From contig CAVPLH010000006.1 in assembly GCA_963705955.1 (NCBI GenBank), forward strand, positions 558,001 through 622,000: DNA of 64,000 nucleotides. Direction: 5' to 3'. The translations under genes and the position numbers were made by a program. The stretch comes from WHSW01 sp963705955. Its GTDB lineage: Bacteria; Actinomycetota; Thermoleophilia; Solirubrobacterales; 70-9. This document shows positions 26,472 to 35,597 of the stretch, one piece after another (the first letter of the stretch is position 1; each line of letters starts with the position of its first letter). The notes under the pieces were generated by a model. It had not been told where the DNA came from. It made no database searches and worked only from the letters and a program-made list of their open reading frames with translations.

Positions 26472-27460
26472 CTAGGGGGCCGTCGGCGGCGGGGTCGGTG
26501 CGGTGGGTGCCGCAGGCGTGGTAGTCGCCGGCGTGGTCGTTGGCGCAGCGGCAGGCCCGGTCGCCGGCGGCGCCGGCGTCGCGGCCGGGCCCGTGGCGGG
26601 CGGCGCCGGGGTCGACGGGGTCTGCGGCGTCGCCGGAGCCTGCGGTGCCGTCGGCGCCGACTCGCTGCCCGTCGTCGACGGGGTCGAGCTCGGACTGGTC
26701 GGCGACTGGGCGGCGCTCGGGTCGGCCCCGGCGGACTGCCCGGCCTGCCCGGCCACCTGGTTGCGCCGGACACGGGGTGGTGCAGAGACACTTCGAGGTT
26801 GTCGAGCGGCGGGCAGATGACGTGGTTGCAGACCGGGGGGCTGCCGCCCGTGGTCGGCCTGCAGAACTTGACGTTCGAAGCGCGGAAGACCTTCAGCCCG
26901 AAGTTCGGGTGGCCAGGCGTATCGCAGATGGTTCCGGCGCCAATGCACCTGATCCGCGGCAACTGACAGCAGCAGCAGCCGGTCCCCTGGCAGCCGTGAT
27001 CGACGTTGCCACAATCGAAAAGACAATCGAAAATCGCCTCACAGCCCGGGACGATGGTGAGCGCCGCCTCCGCCCTCGGGGCGGCGATCGAGGCGATCAG
27101 GGGAGCGGCAGCGACTGCCCCTCCGACCTTCATCACCTTGACCGACAGCTCGCGGCGGGTGTGGCCGGCGACCGCTTCGTCGTCGCTGAGCTCGTCGATG
27201 CTGAGCTCAGGCGTCCCCTCGAGCAGGTTGCAGCCGTCGAGCTCGTCGACCGCGCGACCGACCTCGTCCGCGTCGAGGTCGAGCTGGGCGCAGAGGCCCT
27301 CCACGGGCGTCCGCCCGTCGCAGGCTTGCCAGACACGAGCTGCCACGGCACTCAGGGAGTGCCCGCGGTCAACCTTGGTGTCATAAACGAGGAGCTCATC
27401 GCCGAGTTCTTCAACGATCAAGTCCTCTTCGCGTGCGAGAGGCCTCCGAGCCAGTTCCAT
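26472..27460 (-). CDS. PqqD-domain protein with cysteine-rich and Pro/Ala/Thr-rich exported half (frame break near 26770)
   Basis: About 329 residues. Residues 1-85 form a PqqD-type peptide-recognition domain: EEDLIVEELGDELLVYDTKV, HSLSAVAARVWQACDG and VDELDGCNLLEG. After a linker comes TRREL and a hydrophobic segment (VGGAVAAAPLIASIAAPRAEA) like an internal export or twin-arginine-type signal. Then follows a ~95-residue region with 13 Cys, including a CCCC run (GTGCCCCQLPRIRC). The last ~85 residues are Pro/Ala/Thr repeats (PATGPAA, TTTPATTTPA). The break near 26770 is placed where the high-GC3 PAT frame begins. ATG at 27460 has a strong AGGAGG. A cytoplasmic recognition domain fused to an exported Cys-rich body is unusual. 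Confidence 0.78.
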
Positions 27461-27492
27461 CGCCCTCCTCCTACGTCTGTCGAGTTGCGCGT

Positions 27493-27520
27493 ACTCTAAC
27501 CGATATCGAGGCGTATGCAA
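27493..27520 (-). promoter_or_regulatory. Promoter of the PqqD-domain gene
   Basis: On the minus strand, TTGCAT (27520-27515) and TAGAGT (27498-27493) are spaced by 16 bases, in a locally AT-rich intergenic stretch. An AGGAGG ribosome-binding site (27472-27467) and the ATG at 27460 follow. Confidence 0.55.
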
Positions 27521-27549
27521 TGCAATTGCCGCGATTGGCCAATTCGGAG

Positions 27550-28879
27550 TCATAGGACCGAACCGAGGACGGCGGCGAGCTTGGCCGTCTGGGCGTGCCT
27601 GGTCAGCTCCGTGAGCGGTCTGCGACCCTCGGCGGAGGCCTGCAGATGTCCCTCGCGGTGCTCGCGCAGAAGCGCCTCGACGACCGCCGCGACAGCTCCC
27701 TCGTCATACAGGTCGACGAGGCGCAGGTCTCCGTAGTCGGAGGCGAGCCGGGCCATCTCGCTGCCGGGAATCGATGATCCCGACGACGGGCCTGCGCGCC
27801 CCGAGATAGTCCATCAGCTTCGCGGCCACGAACTGGCGGTTGACCTCCCCCGGCCGTAAGAGCACGCTCGCCGATCCGCCCGCGACCGTCCGCTGGGCGG
27901 TGGCGGGGTCGGTGAGCCCGTCGAGGGAGAGCCATTCGAGCCCGCCGAGGCCGTCGGCCGCCGCGCGCCAGCGCTCGGGCGGCCCGACGACGCGCAGCAG
28001 CAGCTCGCCGGGTCGCGCCCTCGCGACCCGATCGATGCCGCGCAGCAGCGGCTCCGAACGGGATCTCGGCTCCGACGGTTCCCGCGTGCACGAGCTCGAG
28101 CGGGGCGGTCCTGCCCGGCGGCGGCGCGCCCGGCCGCCGCGAACGGCTCGAATCCGTTTCGCACCACCCAGCTTCGCGAGCGCGAGGTCCGGATGCGCCC
28201 GGACCATCGCCTCGCGCGTGAGCTCGGACGTGACCACGACGCGCGTTCGCCGAGCCGACAACCCGCGCCTCGAGCGCGGCCTCGATCGCCTTTCGCGCCC
28301 GCGAGCGGGGCCGGAGCCGATCGTCGAGCCCGGCCCATGGGTCGCGGAGCTCGGCGACCCAGGGCACCCGCTCCGAACGCGCCACCGCGAGCGCCGCCAG
28401 ATGCGCGCTGTATGGAACCGAGGTCGAGACCAGGACGCGCCGGTCCCGGGGCCGCTCGCAGCGCGCGGCGGACTCCCGCGACCGCGAACGGGATCCATGG
28501 CGGCGAGCGCGTCGGGAACGTACACGTAGTCGCGAACCAGTCGCCGGGCGCGGTCGAGCGCCGGCCCGCCCGCCGGCTCGCCGACCGTCTCCGACGCGGC
28601 GCGCGAGTCGGTCGGCCGCCGCCACGCAAGCGCGCCCAGCAGCCTGGTCGGCTCGGGCGCACGGGTCCTCAGCGTGTGGACCGGCGGCGGCCGGTTCCCG
28701 GGGTCGCGGTGATAGAGGCCCCGCTTGACGGTCACCACGATCGGTTGCCAGCCGGCCTCGGGAAGATGGCGGGCGAACGACGCCGCCCGCTCGCTCGCGG
28801 GCCCGACCATCGGCGGGTAGTGGAAGGCGAGCAGGACGACGGATCTCGTCGACCTGCCGGTCGTCGTCTCGGCCCTCAT
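27550..28879 (-). CDS. GT4-type glycosyltransferase (at least six frame breaks)
   Basis: Heavily broken frame that reassembles into a ~440-residue GT-B glycosyltransferase. The N-terminus is RSVVLLAFHYPPMVGPASER. Middle pieces are ALAVARSERVPWVAELRDPW, RVVVTSELTREAM, NGFEPF and LELVHAGTVG. The donor domain is in SEPLLRGIDRVARARPGELL, LRVVGPPERW, VLLRPGEVNRQFVAAKLMDY and LGARRPVVGIID. The last ~65 residues are clean (ASDYGDLRLVDLYD). Order and spacing are normal, so I read it as one functional gene in very GC-rich sequence with base-calling errors. ATG at 28879 precedes the first strand. Confidence 0.72.
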
Positions 28880-28898
28880 CGGCGCGGGAGCTCTCCCG

Positions 28899-28920
28899 GC
28901 GTGACGAAATGACGTCACGC
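28899..28920. terminator. Inverted repeat between sulfotransferase and glycosyltransferase genes
   Basis: GCGTGACG and CGTCACGC form an eight-base stem around a six-base loop. There is no T-tract. It lies where the sulfotransferase frame should end and 20 bases before the glycosyltransferase start, so it may be a weak terminator or a control element. Confidence 0.35.
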
Positions 28921-30003
28921 AATCTCCGGATGAGCCGAGTTCGCAGTGGTGCCTGCCAGAGTCGGCGCCGCCAGAGCTCCCAGCGCCAGGTCCGCAGCCG
29001 GCTCGAAAGCAATCGGACCGATGCGGGCCGACCGACATCCGTCATCACTTGGGTCGCATCGCGCGGCAGGTTCACCGCGCCGGCCTCGCGCATTCGCGCA
29101 AGCAACTGCCGGTACATGATCATCAGGGATTCACGCTCCCTGGGGCTCTTTCCTTCACGCCAGCGTCCGATTTGCGCCCGCTGGGCGGTGATCTCTGCCT
29201 CAAAGAAAGCACGCATCGCGGGCTCGTCGTCGATCCCCAGGGTCGTGAGCAAACGCGTGTAGGTGCCCTCCCTGTCATCGCGGACGAGTTCCTCGAGGTG
29301 CACGGTGGTGAAGGTTCGGGGTGGCAACGGTCGCAGCGCGCGAGCGGCTGCCCGCAGATACCGCTCCGCCCACCAAAGCAGGCAGTCGTTGATGTCGTCC
29401 GGTGCCCAACGCTGCTCGGTCAGCGATGACGCGACGTCGAGTCCGCTTCGAACGATGTTGACGACAGCCGCTTCGGGGGAACATCGAGAGCAACCACGGC
29501 GCCGCCTGCGAGTTCGCCGGCGTCCTCTCGATCCAGGCTCGGCCGTCGGCAACTGGATGGTTCTCCACGACCTGGTCGATCAGGGATGCGCACGCGCGGG
29601 CGCGATCACGCTCGAACGCGTCCGGAAAGCGCTGCAGCATCGCGTCGAGAGCCACCTCTGGGACCAGCCAGAACAGACCTCGCGAATCGCCGTACGGACT
29701 GGGTCGTCGATACCAAAACCCACGCATTCGCTCGACGAACTGCGGGACGTCAATTCTTCCCGCCAGCACGTCCGCGAGTCCGCCACGGTCGGCATGAAAG
29801 TGAAGCTCCCGCTCGACGAGCGTATACGCGGTTGACCGGCGGAGCAGCTCACCCAGAATCGTCGTCCCTGAGCGCCCCGTGCCTCCCACGAATACGGGTT
29901 GGCGGGGGCGGCCGGCTTGTGGCGCGGCGTCAAGCAACCCAGGGCTCGGCGTTGTCCTCACGGAGCGCAGCAGCCACGGCTCCAACGACACGTTCCGAGG
30001 CAT
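28909..30003 (-). CDS. PAPS-dependent sulfotransferase 1 (frame break near 29480)
   Basis: About 360 residues after removing one C from a five-C run near 29480. The 5'-phosphosulfate loop is PVFVGGTGRSGTTILGELL near residue 38, the 3'-phosphate motif is IVRSGLDVASSLTEQRW, and the C-terminal half is basic (RLRTWRWELWRRRLW). This is the branch of sulfotransferases found in glycan loci. The exact C-terminus is unclear: the frame stays open into the next gene, and a TGA in another frame at about 28905 is the likely end. It is divergent from sulfotransferase 2. Confidence 0.8.
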
Positions 30004-30323
30004 CTGGTTGGAGCGATTGGCCCATTGAACCCGCCACGACGCAAGCTCGTCGCGTCTGGCGTCCTGACGACATCGTGGACGCCGACTCGAAACCGGCGAT
30101 AGCGCCGGACGGCGCACCATATCGCGGGGGTGGCTCGTATCGTGGCCACCTCGCGGAGGCCCGCCCCCCATGAGTCGCGATGCGGAAGCAGTTCGCGCGA
30201 GCACGACGGCCTGACTGTCGTCTAGCCGCGATGTATAGGCCTGCGCCGTGTGCGACAGAGCTGCATGGCGCAGGCGCGTCCGATTCAACCGATGGCGCGC
30301 GGTCTGATCCCTGTGAGGCGAAT
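30004..30323. other. 320-base intergenic region between divergent sulfotransferase genes
   Basis: No convincing coding sequence is present. It contains the hairpin at 30239-30275 and a TATAGG hexamer at 30234-30239. GC content drops here relative to the preceding genes, the start of a lower-GC stretch that lasts to about 38.4 kb. Confidence 0.5.
30239..30275. promoter_or_regulatory. 37-base hairpin upstream of sulfotransferase 2
   Basis: GCCTGCGCC (30239-30247) pairs perfectly with GGCGCAGGC (30267-30275). Three further pairs (one G-U) extend the stem to 12, leaving about 13 loop bases. It lies ~50 bases before the sulfotransferase start and directly after TATAGG, so it may be an operator or an mRNA 5' structure. 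Confidence 0.45.
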
Positions 30324-31383
30324 ATGCTGGCGCATGAACTTGGCATGACGGTGCCGACGGAACACGCGCGGTTGCGGCAGGCCTCGGTCCGGGGTCTCGA
30401 CTTCATCGTCATCGGCGCGCAGAAGGCGGGAACAAGCTCCCTGTTCGAGCACCTGCGCAGCCATCCCGAGCTGTATATCCCGCCCCACAAGGAGTATCCA
30501 TTCTTCAGCCATGACGAGATGTATGCGGTCGGTTGGTCGGCGTTCCTCTCGAGAGCGTTCCGGGACGCACCGGCCGGAACATGCTGGGGCACGGTGACCC
30601 CGTGGTACATGAGTGGCTGTCCGGTTCGGGCGGAGCATGGAATCTCCGGCGAACCGCTGGCCGACGGGGACTTGGAGCGGATCATTCCGAACCGAATCCG
30701 TGCACGGATTCCGGACGTCAGGCTGATCGCAATCCTGCGCGATCCTGTTTCACGCTGCGTCTCTCATTACGGGATGGATGTGCTTCGCGGCGTGGCAGAT
30801 CGCGGAGGCTTCGACACGACGATCCGTGACCTGCTTTCGTCAGCGGCGCTGAAGAGCTCGCGTCGTCTGGAAGCCCCCGCCTACATCGCCTGGGGCGAGT
30901 ATGGCCGCATCTTGAAGGCCTATTACGACGTTTTCCCGCGCGAGCAGATTTACGTGTGCTTCACCAGCGACCTCGAGCACGCGCCGCGCGAGTTCATGCA
31001 GAGGCTGTTCGAGTACCTCGACGTCGACCGTAGCTTTGTGCCGGCCCACTTGCGCAGCCGCTATCGGCAAGCAGCAGCCTCCCCCCGGATCGCACGGTTG
31101 CCCTCCCCTGCGGCGCTCGAGAGAAAGCTGGCCCGCCAGAGTTGGGCGCGGGCGCTATGGCGGTTGCTTCCGCCAAGGGTCCAGACACGCGCGCTCCTAC
31201 GCTCCCGCGGAGCAGGCTACCGTTTGCAGCTCTGGAACAGGCGGCGCGGGTGGGTTCAATCGTCGCGACGCGAGCCCCGAGGTTCTCGATCTGCTTGGTG
31301 CCCATTACGGGGAGGATCGGATACTTCTCGAGGAGCTGATCGGCAAGCCCGTCCCTTGGCGCGCCGTCCAGCTGGAGGAGTGA
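30324..31383 (+). CDS. PAPS-dependent sulfotransferase 2 (frame break near 31250)
   Basis: About 352 residues. The PAPS loop is DFIVIGAQKAGTSSLFEHLR, the 3'-phosphate site is LIAILRDPVSRCVSHYGMDV, and the acceptor-side motifs are YPFFSHDEMYAVGW and TVTPWYMSGCP. One extra G near 31250 separates the last ~45 residues (RRDASPEVLDLLGAHY, KPVPWRAVQ). It is a clear paralogue of the gene at 40360 along its whole length. ATG at 30324 and ATG at 30345 are both possible. It probably sulfates a surface polysaccharide in the cytoplasm before export (inference). Confidence 0.87.
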
Positions 31384-31482
31384 TGCTGCGGACGCCGTCG
31401 GTACCTCGCTCGCGCGGTGCCCGACCCGATGGCGCAGTACTAGCCGGTCGGCGACACACCGACCGCCGCGGCAAGATCGAAG

Positions 31483-32296
31483 CTAGTGTCGCGACCAGTA
31501 CGTCCCGACCACCTTGTCGGTGTGGTGGAACCTCACTCCGGTGTCCAGCAGGCGGCGGCAGAGGTTCCAGTCGGCCACCTCCCCCGTGTGCACACAGTAC
31601 GGGTCGAACTCGAACTGGCGTAGCCCCGAGTGGGTGATGGCGGACAGCCAGTTGAACCTCGCGCGCTGTGGCGGCCAGTCGGAGATGTTCATGTCCTTCG
31701 GCTCCCCGGTCGCGGCGTCCACCACGGCCAGTTTGCCGTACGCGACCTCGGCGCGTTCCTGCTGTGCGACGGCTGAGCAGGTGTTCGATGTGGTCGGGCG
31801 CGAACTCGTCGTCATGGTCGAGCGGGCAGACCCACCGTCCCCTGGCTGCCCGTAGCCCCGCGTTCATCGCGTTGATGCCGGTTACCCGCCACCGCTCCAA
31901 CTCGTCTTCGGGGTAGGGCTGCCTGTACGGGAGGTTGATGAACCGGATCCGTTCGTCCCCCAGCCTGGCTACGCGTTCGGCGGTGTCGTCGGTGCAACAG
32001 TCGCCGACCACCACCGCCTCCCAGTTATCGTAGGTTTGGGCGCGCACCGAAGCGAGGGCGCGTTCGCAGAGGATCCGCCAGTTGTTGTATGTCGCGATCC
32101 TGACCGTCACCAACGGCTCCCGCTCCGTGTACGCGGTTTCGTAGCCGGGGTCGGCGCGGATCTGCTCGAGCCGGTCAGGCCACCGTTGCGCCGCCTCATA
32201 CGCGAGGGCGGCGAGCTGCCGCGTGTGGGCGAGGTCGCGCCTGAACGGTTCGAGCCTGCGGTCCAACGGCCCCATGAGGCGTTCCTTGAGCGTCAC
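31483..32296 (-). CDS. GT2 family glycosyltransferase (frame break near 31780)
   Basis: About 270 residues with one extra C near 31780. After a 60-residue basic, helical N-terminus it has the GT-A core: LVTVRIATYNNWRILCERAL, VVVGDCCTDDT and GRWVCPLDHDDEFAPDHIEH, with the metal-binding DHDDE. The C-terminal part reads AEVAYGKLAVVDAATGEP and WNLCRRLLDTGVRFHHTDKV. It converges on sulfotransferase 2 with ~100 empty bases between them. The acceptor is unknown. Confidence 0.83.
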
Positions 32297-32520
32297 ACCC
32301 CAACCCTACATCGCCTCGAGGGAGGTGGAGTCGATAGCCACGCAGTCAAGAAGGGCACGTTCGCGGCCGCCACTTCCACCGTTAACCAGGGGTCACCGGG
32401 GTCGGGTTATGCGGCGACGAGCCTTGCCGGCCGCCACCAGCTGGGCGAAGCGCTTGTTCCAGGTGCGCGGTCGAGGCACGCCGATCGCGCAGGTTGCGAG
32501 ACGCAGCCGGAGCGCGATCA

Positions 32521-32884
32521 GCCGCGGGCGTGGACGCGGCCGCGTTCGGACCAGTCGACCGAGCCGCGGTAGCCGTGCTCTAGCGCAGCATCTCCGTCAC
32601 CCGCGGCGGCTTGATCCGGGCGAGTCGGCGGTCAGCCTTCGGATCACCGGCTCGAGCGGGGCCAGCATCGAACCCGCAGGCTCGCAGTGGTAGCTGCGCG
32701 GCTCGCTCGACTCGGCCAGCCGCTTGACCGTCCGGGGATCGATTCCGAGTCGCTTTGCGATCTGACGTCGCGAGACGCCGTCGGCGTCCATCGCCCGCAC
32801 CTGAGCCGATGCCCATCGCGCTGCGCACCTCCGGGCCGGCCTCCCTCGACTCGACCGCGATCGAGCCGAGCGTGTTCGCGGCAT
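32521..32884 (-). pseudogene. Remnant of an IstA-like transposase N-terminus
   Basis: A helix-turn-helix typical of IS21-family IstA proteins is legible: MDADGVSRRQIAKRLGIDPR, then TVKRLAESSEPRSYHCEP and LAPLEPVIRRL. After a frame change RVTEMLR appears, then in yet another frame HGYRGSVDWSERGR, matching the 'GYxGS' step of the same family. At least two disruptions occur in under 350 bases, and the catalytic DDE domain and IstB partner are absent. No terminal inverted repeats are visible. The 200 bases up to the GT2 gene (32297-32520) hold no gene I recognise. Confidence 0.6.
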
Positions 32885-32937
32885 CGGTCAGGCAAGTGCG
32901 CAAAAGTGGCTGGGCGACTAAGGTGGTGGAGGAGGAT

Positions 32938-34185
32938 ATGCAGCGTTTGCCGGGGCCGCTAGCAAGTAGACATCTAAAGACGCTCAAAGTCCTCCTCGGC
33001 CTATTCCCGATTCTCGTCCGAGCGCGATTTCACACCTGGCGCGCCCGTCGGGCAGGGCCCTGTCGGGGCGATCCGAAGCGGGTCTTGTTCCTGGCGGCCT
33101 TCTGGCCGGGTAACGCGGGATACGAGTATCGAGTTGCGCGCTGGGCGAGCGTCCTCGAGGATGCAGGATTCCAGGTCGACATCGATTGTGTCTTCGACCA
33201 TGAGCGATTTTGGCGATGGGTGCAGGACAACGACCCGGAGCTGTACGTATATCCCGCGCGTCATCGACTCCACCGAATCCTTACATCGGGCGTGTATGGC
33301 TCGGTGGTAGTCCGGCGCGAGGTGCTGCTGTGGAACGACTACGGCCGGCTCTTCCTCGAGCGCCTCTTGTTGGCGATGCATCCCAACGCAATCCTCGATA
33401 TCGATGACGACCTTGGGGCGGCCAAGAGTGAGCCTCGTGACGTCGGCCTCTTCGGTCGCCTACTCGGCGAGCATCCGGCGAAGTTCAGCGCCAGCCTGAG
33501 GATGTACCGCAAGGTGATCGCCGGAAGCCGATATCTCGAGGAGCTCGTCCTAGATCGGGCCCCACAGCTCGATCGCGACGATGTGACAGTGATCCCGACC
33601 TGCGTGGATTACGAAGACGAGCCGGCAAAGAACTACCGCAGTCGCTCTCGTCCTCTCGTCTTCGGGTGGATCGGCGGTACAGGGAATCTCAGGCAGCTCG
33701 ATCTGGTTGTTCCTGCTCTTGAACGTATCGCCCGCGATACGGCGCTGAGGCTGCTTGTCATCAGCGGCCAGTCGTATGTCCCCAACGCGTCGATCGATGT
33801 GGAGAACGTCTCCTGGGACATGCAGACCCACTTGGATCACCTACGCCGCGTGGACATCGGCCTCATGCCGTTGCGTGACACACCGACTGGACGGGGAAAG
33901 TGCGGCTTCAAGTTGCTTCAGTACATGGGGCTGGGGATCGTCAGCATCGCCACCGCTTTGACCGTCAATAGAGAAATCGTGGAGGACGGCGTGAGCGGCT
34001 TTCTCGTCGAGCCGGACGGTGACTGGGAAGGCACGATCCGCAGAGTGATCGAGTTAGAAGGCTCGTTCCCTGCGATCGGCCAAGCTGCGCGTCAAACGGT
34101 GCTCTCTCGCTACAGCTTCGCAGCACATCGTGATCCGTATGTGGGCTTTCTTCGGCGGGCTATCCGCGCGCCGGTTTCACGTTAA
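32938..34185 (+). CDS. GT4-type glycosyltransferase
   Basis: Intact 415-residue protein. ATG at 32938 follows GGAGGAGG. A short N-terminal domain starts RVLFLAAFWPGNAGYEYRVA. Acidic ILDIDDDLGAAKS is a signature shared with the gene at 48599. The donor domain has LVFGWIGGTGNLRQLDLVVP, then IGLMPLRDTPTGRGKCGFKL and LQYMGLGIVSIATAL. The KCGFK-LQYM motif is characteristic of a branch of glycosyltransferases in surface-glycan loci. GC content and codon use are lower than in the flanking genes. Confidence 0.88.
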   Translation: MQRLPGPLASRHLKTLKVLLGLFPILVRARFHTWRARRAGPCRGDPKRVLFLAAFWPGNAGYEYRVARWASVLEDAGFQVDIDCVFDHERFWRWVQDNDPELYVYPARHRLHRILTSGVYGSVVVRREVLLWNDYGRLFLERLLLAMHPNAILDIDDDLGAAKSEPRDVGLFGRLLGEHPAKFSASLRMYRKVIAGSRYLEELVLDRAPQLDRDDVTVIPTCVDYEDEPAKNYRSRSRPLVFGWIGGTGNLRQLDLVVPALERIARDTALRLLVISGQSYVPNASIDVENVSWDMQTHLDHLRRVDIGLMPLRDTPTGRGKCGFKLLQYMGLGIVSIATALTVNREIVEDGVSGFLVEPDGDWEGTIRRVIELEGSFPAIGQAARQTVLSRYSFAAHRDPYVGFLRRAIRAPVSR

Positions 34186-34482
34186 GGGGAGCGCCTCGAT
34201 CGCCCTCGTGGAGCCCCGACGCCATCCCGGGCATGCGCCCGGCTCAGCCCGTTCCCGATAGGGCGGACAGGGCCGGCGTGGCGCTCGATGTCGCACCACA
34301 TGACCTCGACGTCATCGGCGATCAGTCGCCATCACGCGCTCGAATCGGTCAACTGCCCAGGTCCGCGACAGGCGGCGTCGCGGAGGTGCTGCCGACACGC
34401 GCTCTAGTCATATCCCCGGCGCCGGACGCCGATCTGTATCGTGCGGCGCTGACCGACTTTGGCGCGGACCTAGGGGAGAGGG
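34186..34482. other. Intergenic region, 297 bases
   Basis: No gene recognised. It contains the hairpin at 34227-34242. The remaining sequence has open frames without codon bias or family resemblance. Confidence 0.4.
34227..34242. terminator. GC-rich stem-loop after the glycosyltransferase gene
   Basis: CCGGGC and GCCCGG flank ATGC, giving a six-base stem and four-base loop 42 bases after the stop at 34185. There is no T-tract, as is common for actinobacterial terminators. Confidence 0.4.
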
Positions 34483-35329
34483 ATGACACGGATACGTTGG
34501 CTCGGCGTGTTGGCTGTGACCGCAATCGTTGCGCTCGGGCCGGGCACCGTGTCCGCGGACGCCACGCGGTACCCAACCGTGTTCAAAAAATTCAAGTACA
34601 AGGCGAAGAACGCGGTGGCGCAATTCAGCGGAGAGATCGACTCGCCGAAGGGCGGCTGCGTCGCGAACCGCAAGGTGCGAGCTCTACCGAAAGAAGAGCG
34701 GTAATACTGACACCACCAACCTCTATTCCGACCCATCGTTTGAAAACGGGTTTCATCCTTTCGACGGCATATACGGGGCGTCGTGGAGCACGGCGCGGGC
34801 GTACTCGGGCACGCACTCGATGGATCTCGGCGGCTACCGCTACCCCCGCGACTCGTCGGCGTATTGGTTCCCCGTTACGCCCGGGAAGGCGTACTCAGCG
34901 AGCACGTATTTCTACAACACGACGGCCAGACCTGGCAACTTCCGCGTCAGCTTCAACTGGCTCGACGCGAGTGGCGCAGAGATAGGGTCCTCTGTCGGGG
35001 GCGGCGTCAGCGTCCCGCGGAACACCTGGACAAGGGTTTATCAGGACAACGCCATCGCTCCGGCCGGGGCCACGCAGGCGCAGCTTAAGTGGGAGGCCAT
35101 CCAAGTCGCCGGGGTGTTTATGGATGAGGTCAATGTCCGAGAGGGACCGGGGTTCAAGGTCGTCGACGATCGCACCAACAGCAAGGGCAAGTTCAAGATC
35201 GGCCTCGGCAGCGGACCGCCGGTGCAGGGCAAGTACTACGCCAAGGTTAAGCGGACGAAGATCGGTAGCTCTAATAGTAAGAAGGCCTGCCTTGGCCGGA
35301 GATCCGGGTCGGTGAAGATCATGGGCTAA
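34483..35329 (+). CDS. Secreted protein: split Ig-like module with an inserted galactose-binding-like domain (frame break near 34685)
   Basis: About 281 residues after removal of one C near 34685. Residues 1-25 are a signal peptide (WLGVLAVTAIVALGPG). The next ~45 residues (FKKFKYKAKNAVAQFSGEID and SPKGGCVANRKVELYRKKSG) are the first half of a small beta module whose second half appears at the C-terminus (DDRTNSKGKFKIGL, GKYYAKVKRTKI). Between them sits a ~150-residue beta-sandwich like carbohydrate-binding modules of the CBM4/9 or CBM22 type: NLYSDPSFENGFHPF, SMDLGGYRYPRDS and NTWTRVYQDNAIAPAGATQA. The insertion keeps both halves in register. It probably binds cell-surface glycan. Confidence 0.72.
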
Positions 35330-35597
35330 CGCCACGGTTCTCCAATCGGTCGGGCAGACAGCTCTGAGTCTGCTCGCGTCGCGGTCTTGGAACTTCTTCA
35401 GAGCGCGCTATGCGTCTGCAGATGCGGAGAGCGTGCCCGCCAGGTTCATTTCGAGTTCTGGGAGGCGCGCTGAGCGCGGGCTGTCGGCGCCGGTCGATTC
35501 TCAGACGGCCCTTGCTTGCCGTCGCGGACGCCTGCTCAGTGCTCGCGGGCGTAAGGCGGATCTCGGGGCCTTGAGCGAGCCGGTTACTCTCCCGGCA
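35330..35597. other. Intergenic region, 268 bases
   Basis: No gene recognised. The upstream open frame that joins the methyltransferase has no family resemblance before residue MSSFAAAL. Confidence 0.35.

Noticed and set aside
23528..27460. A lasso-peptide biosynthesis cluster
   Set aside because: HPr-kinase-like, nucleotidyltransferase and PqqD genes fit, but there is no B2-type transglutaminase protease, no short precursor gene, and the only asparagine synthase is 14 kb away with a full glutamine amidotransferase domain.
27550..28879. Glycosyltransferase as a pseudogene because of six or more frame changes
   Set aside because: All conserved motifs survive in correct order and spacing and there are no internal deletions. 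The pattern matches the single-base errors seen in clearly essential genes nearby.
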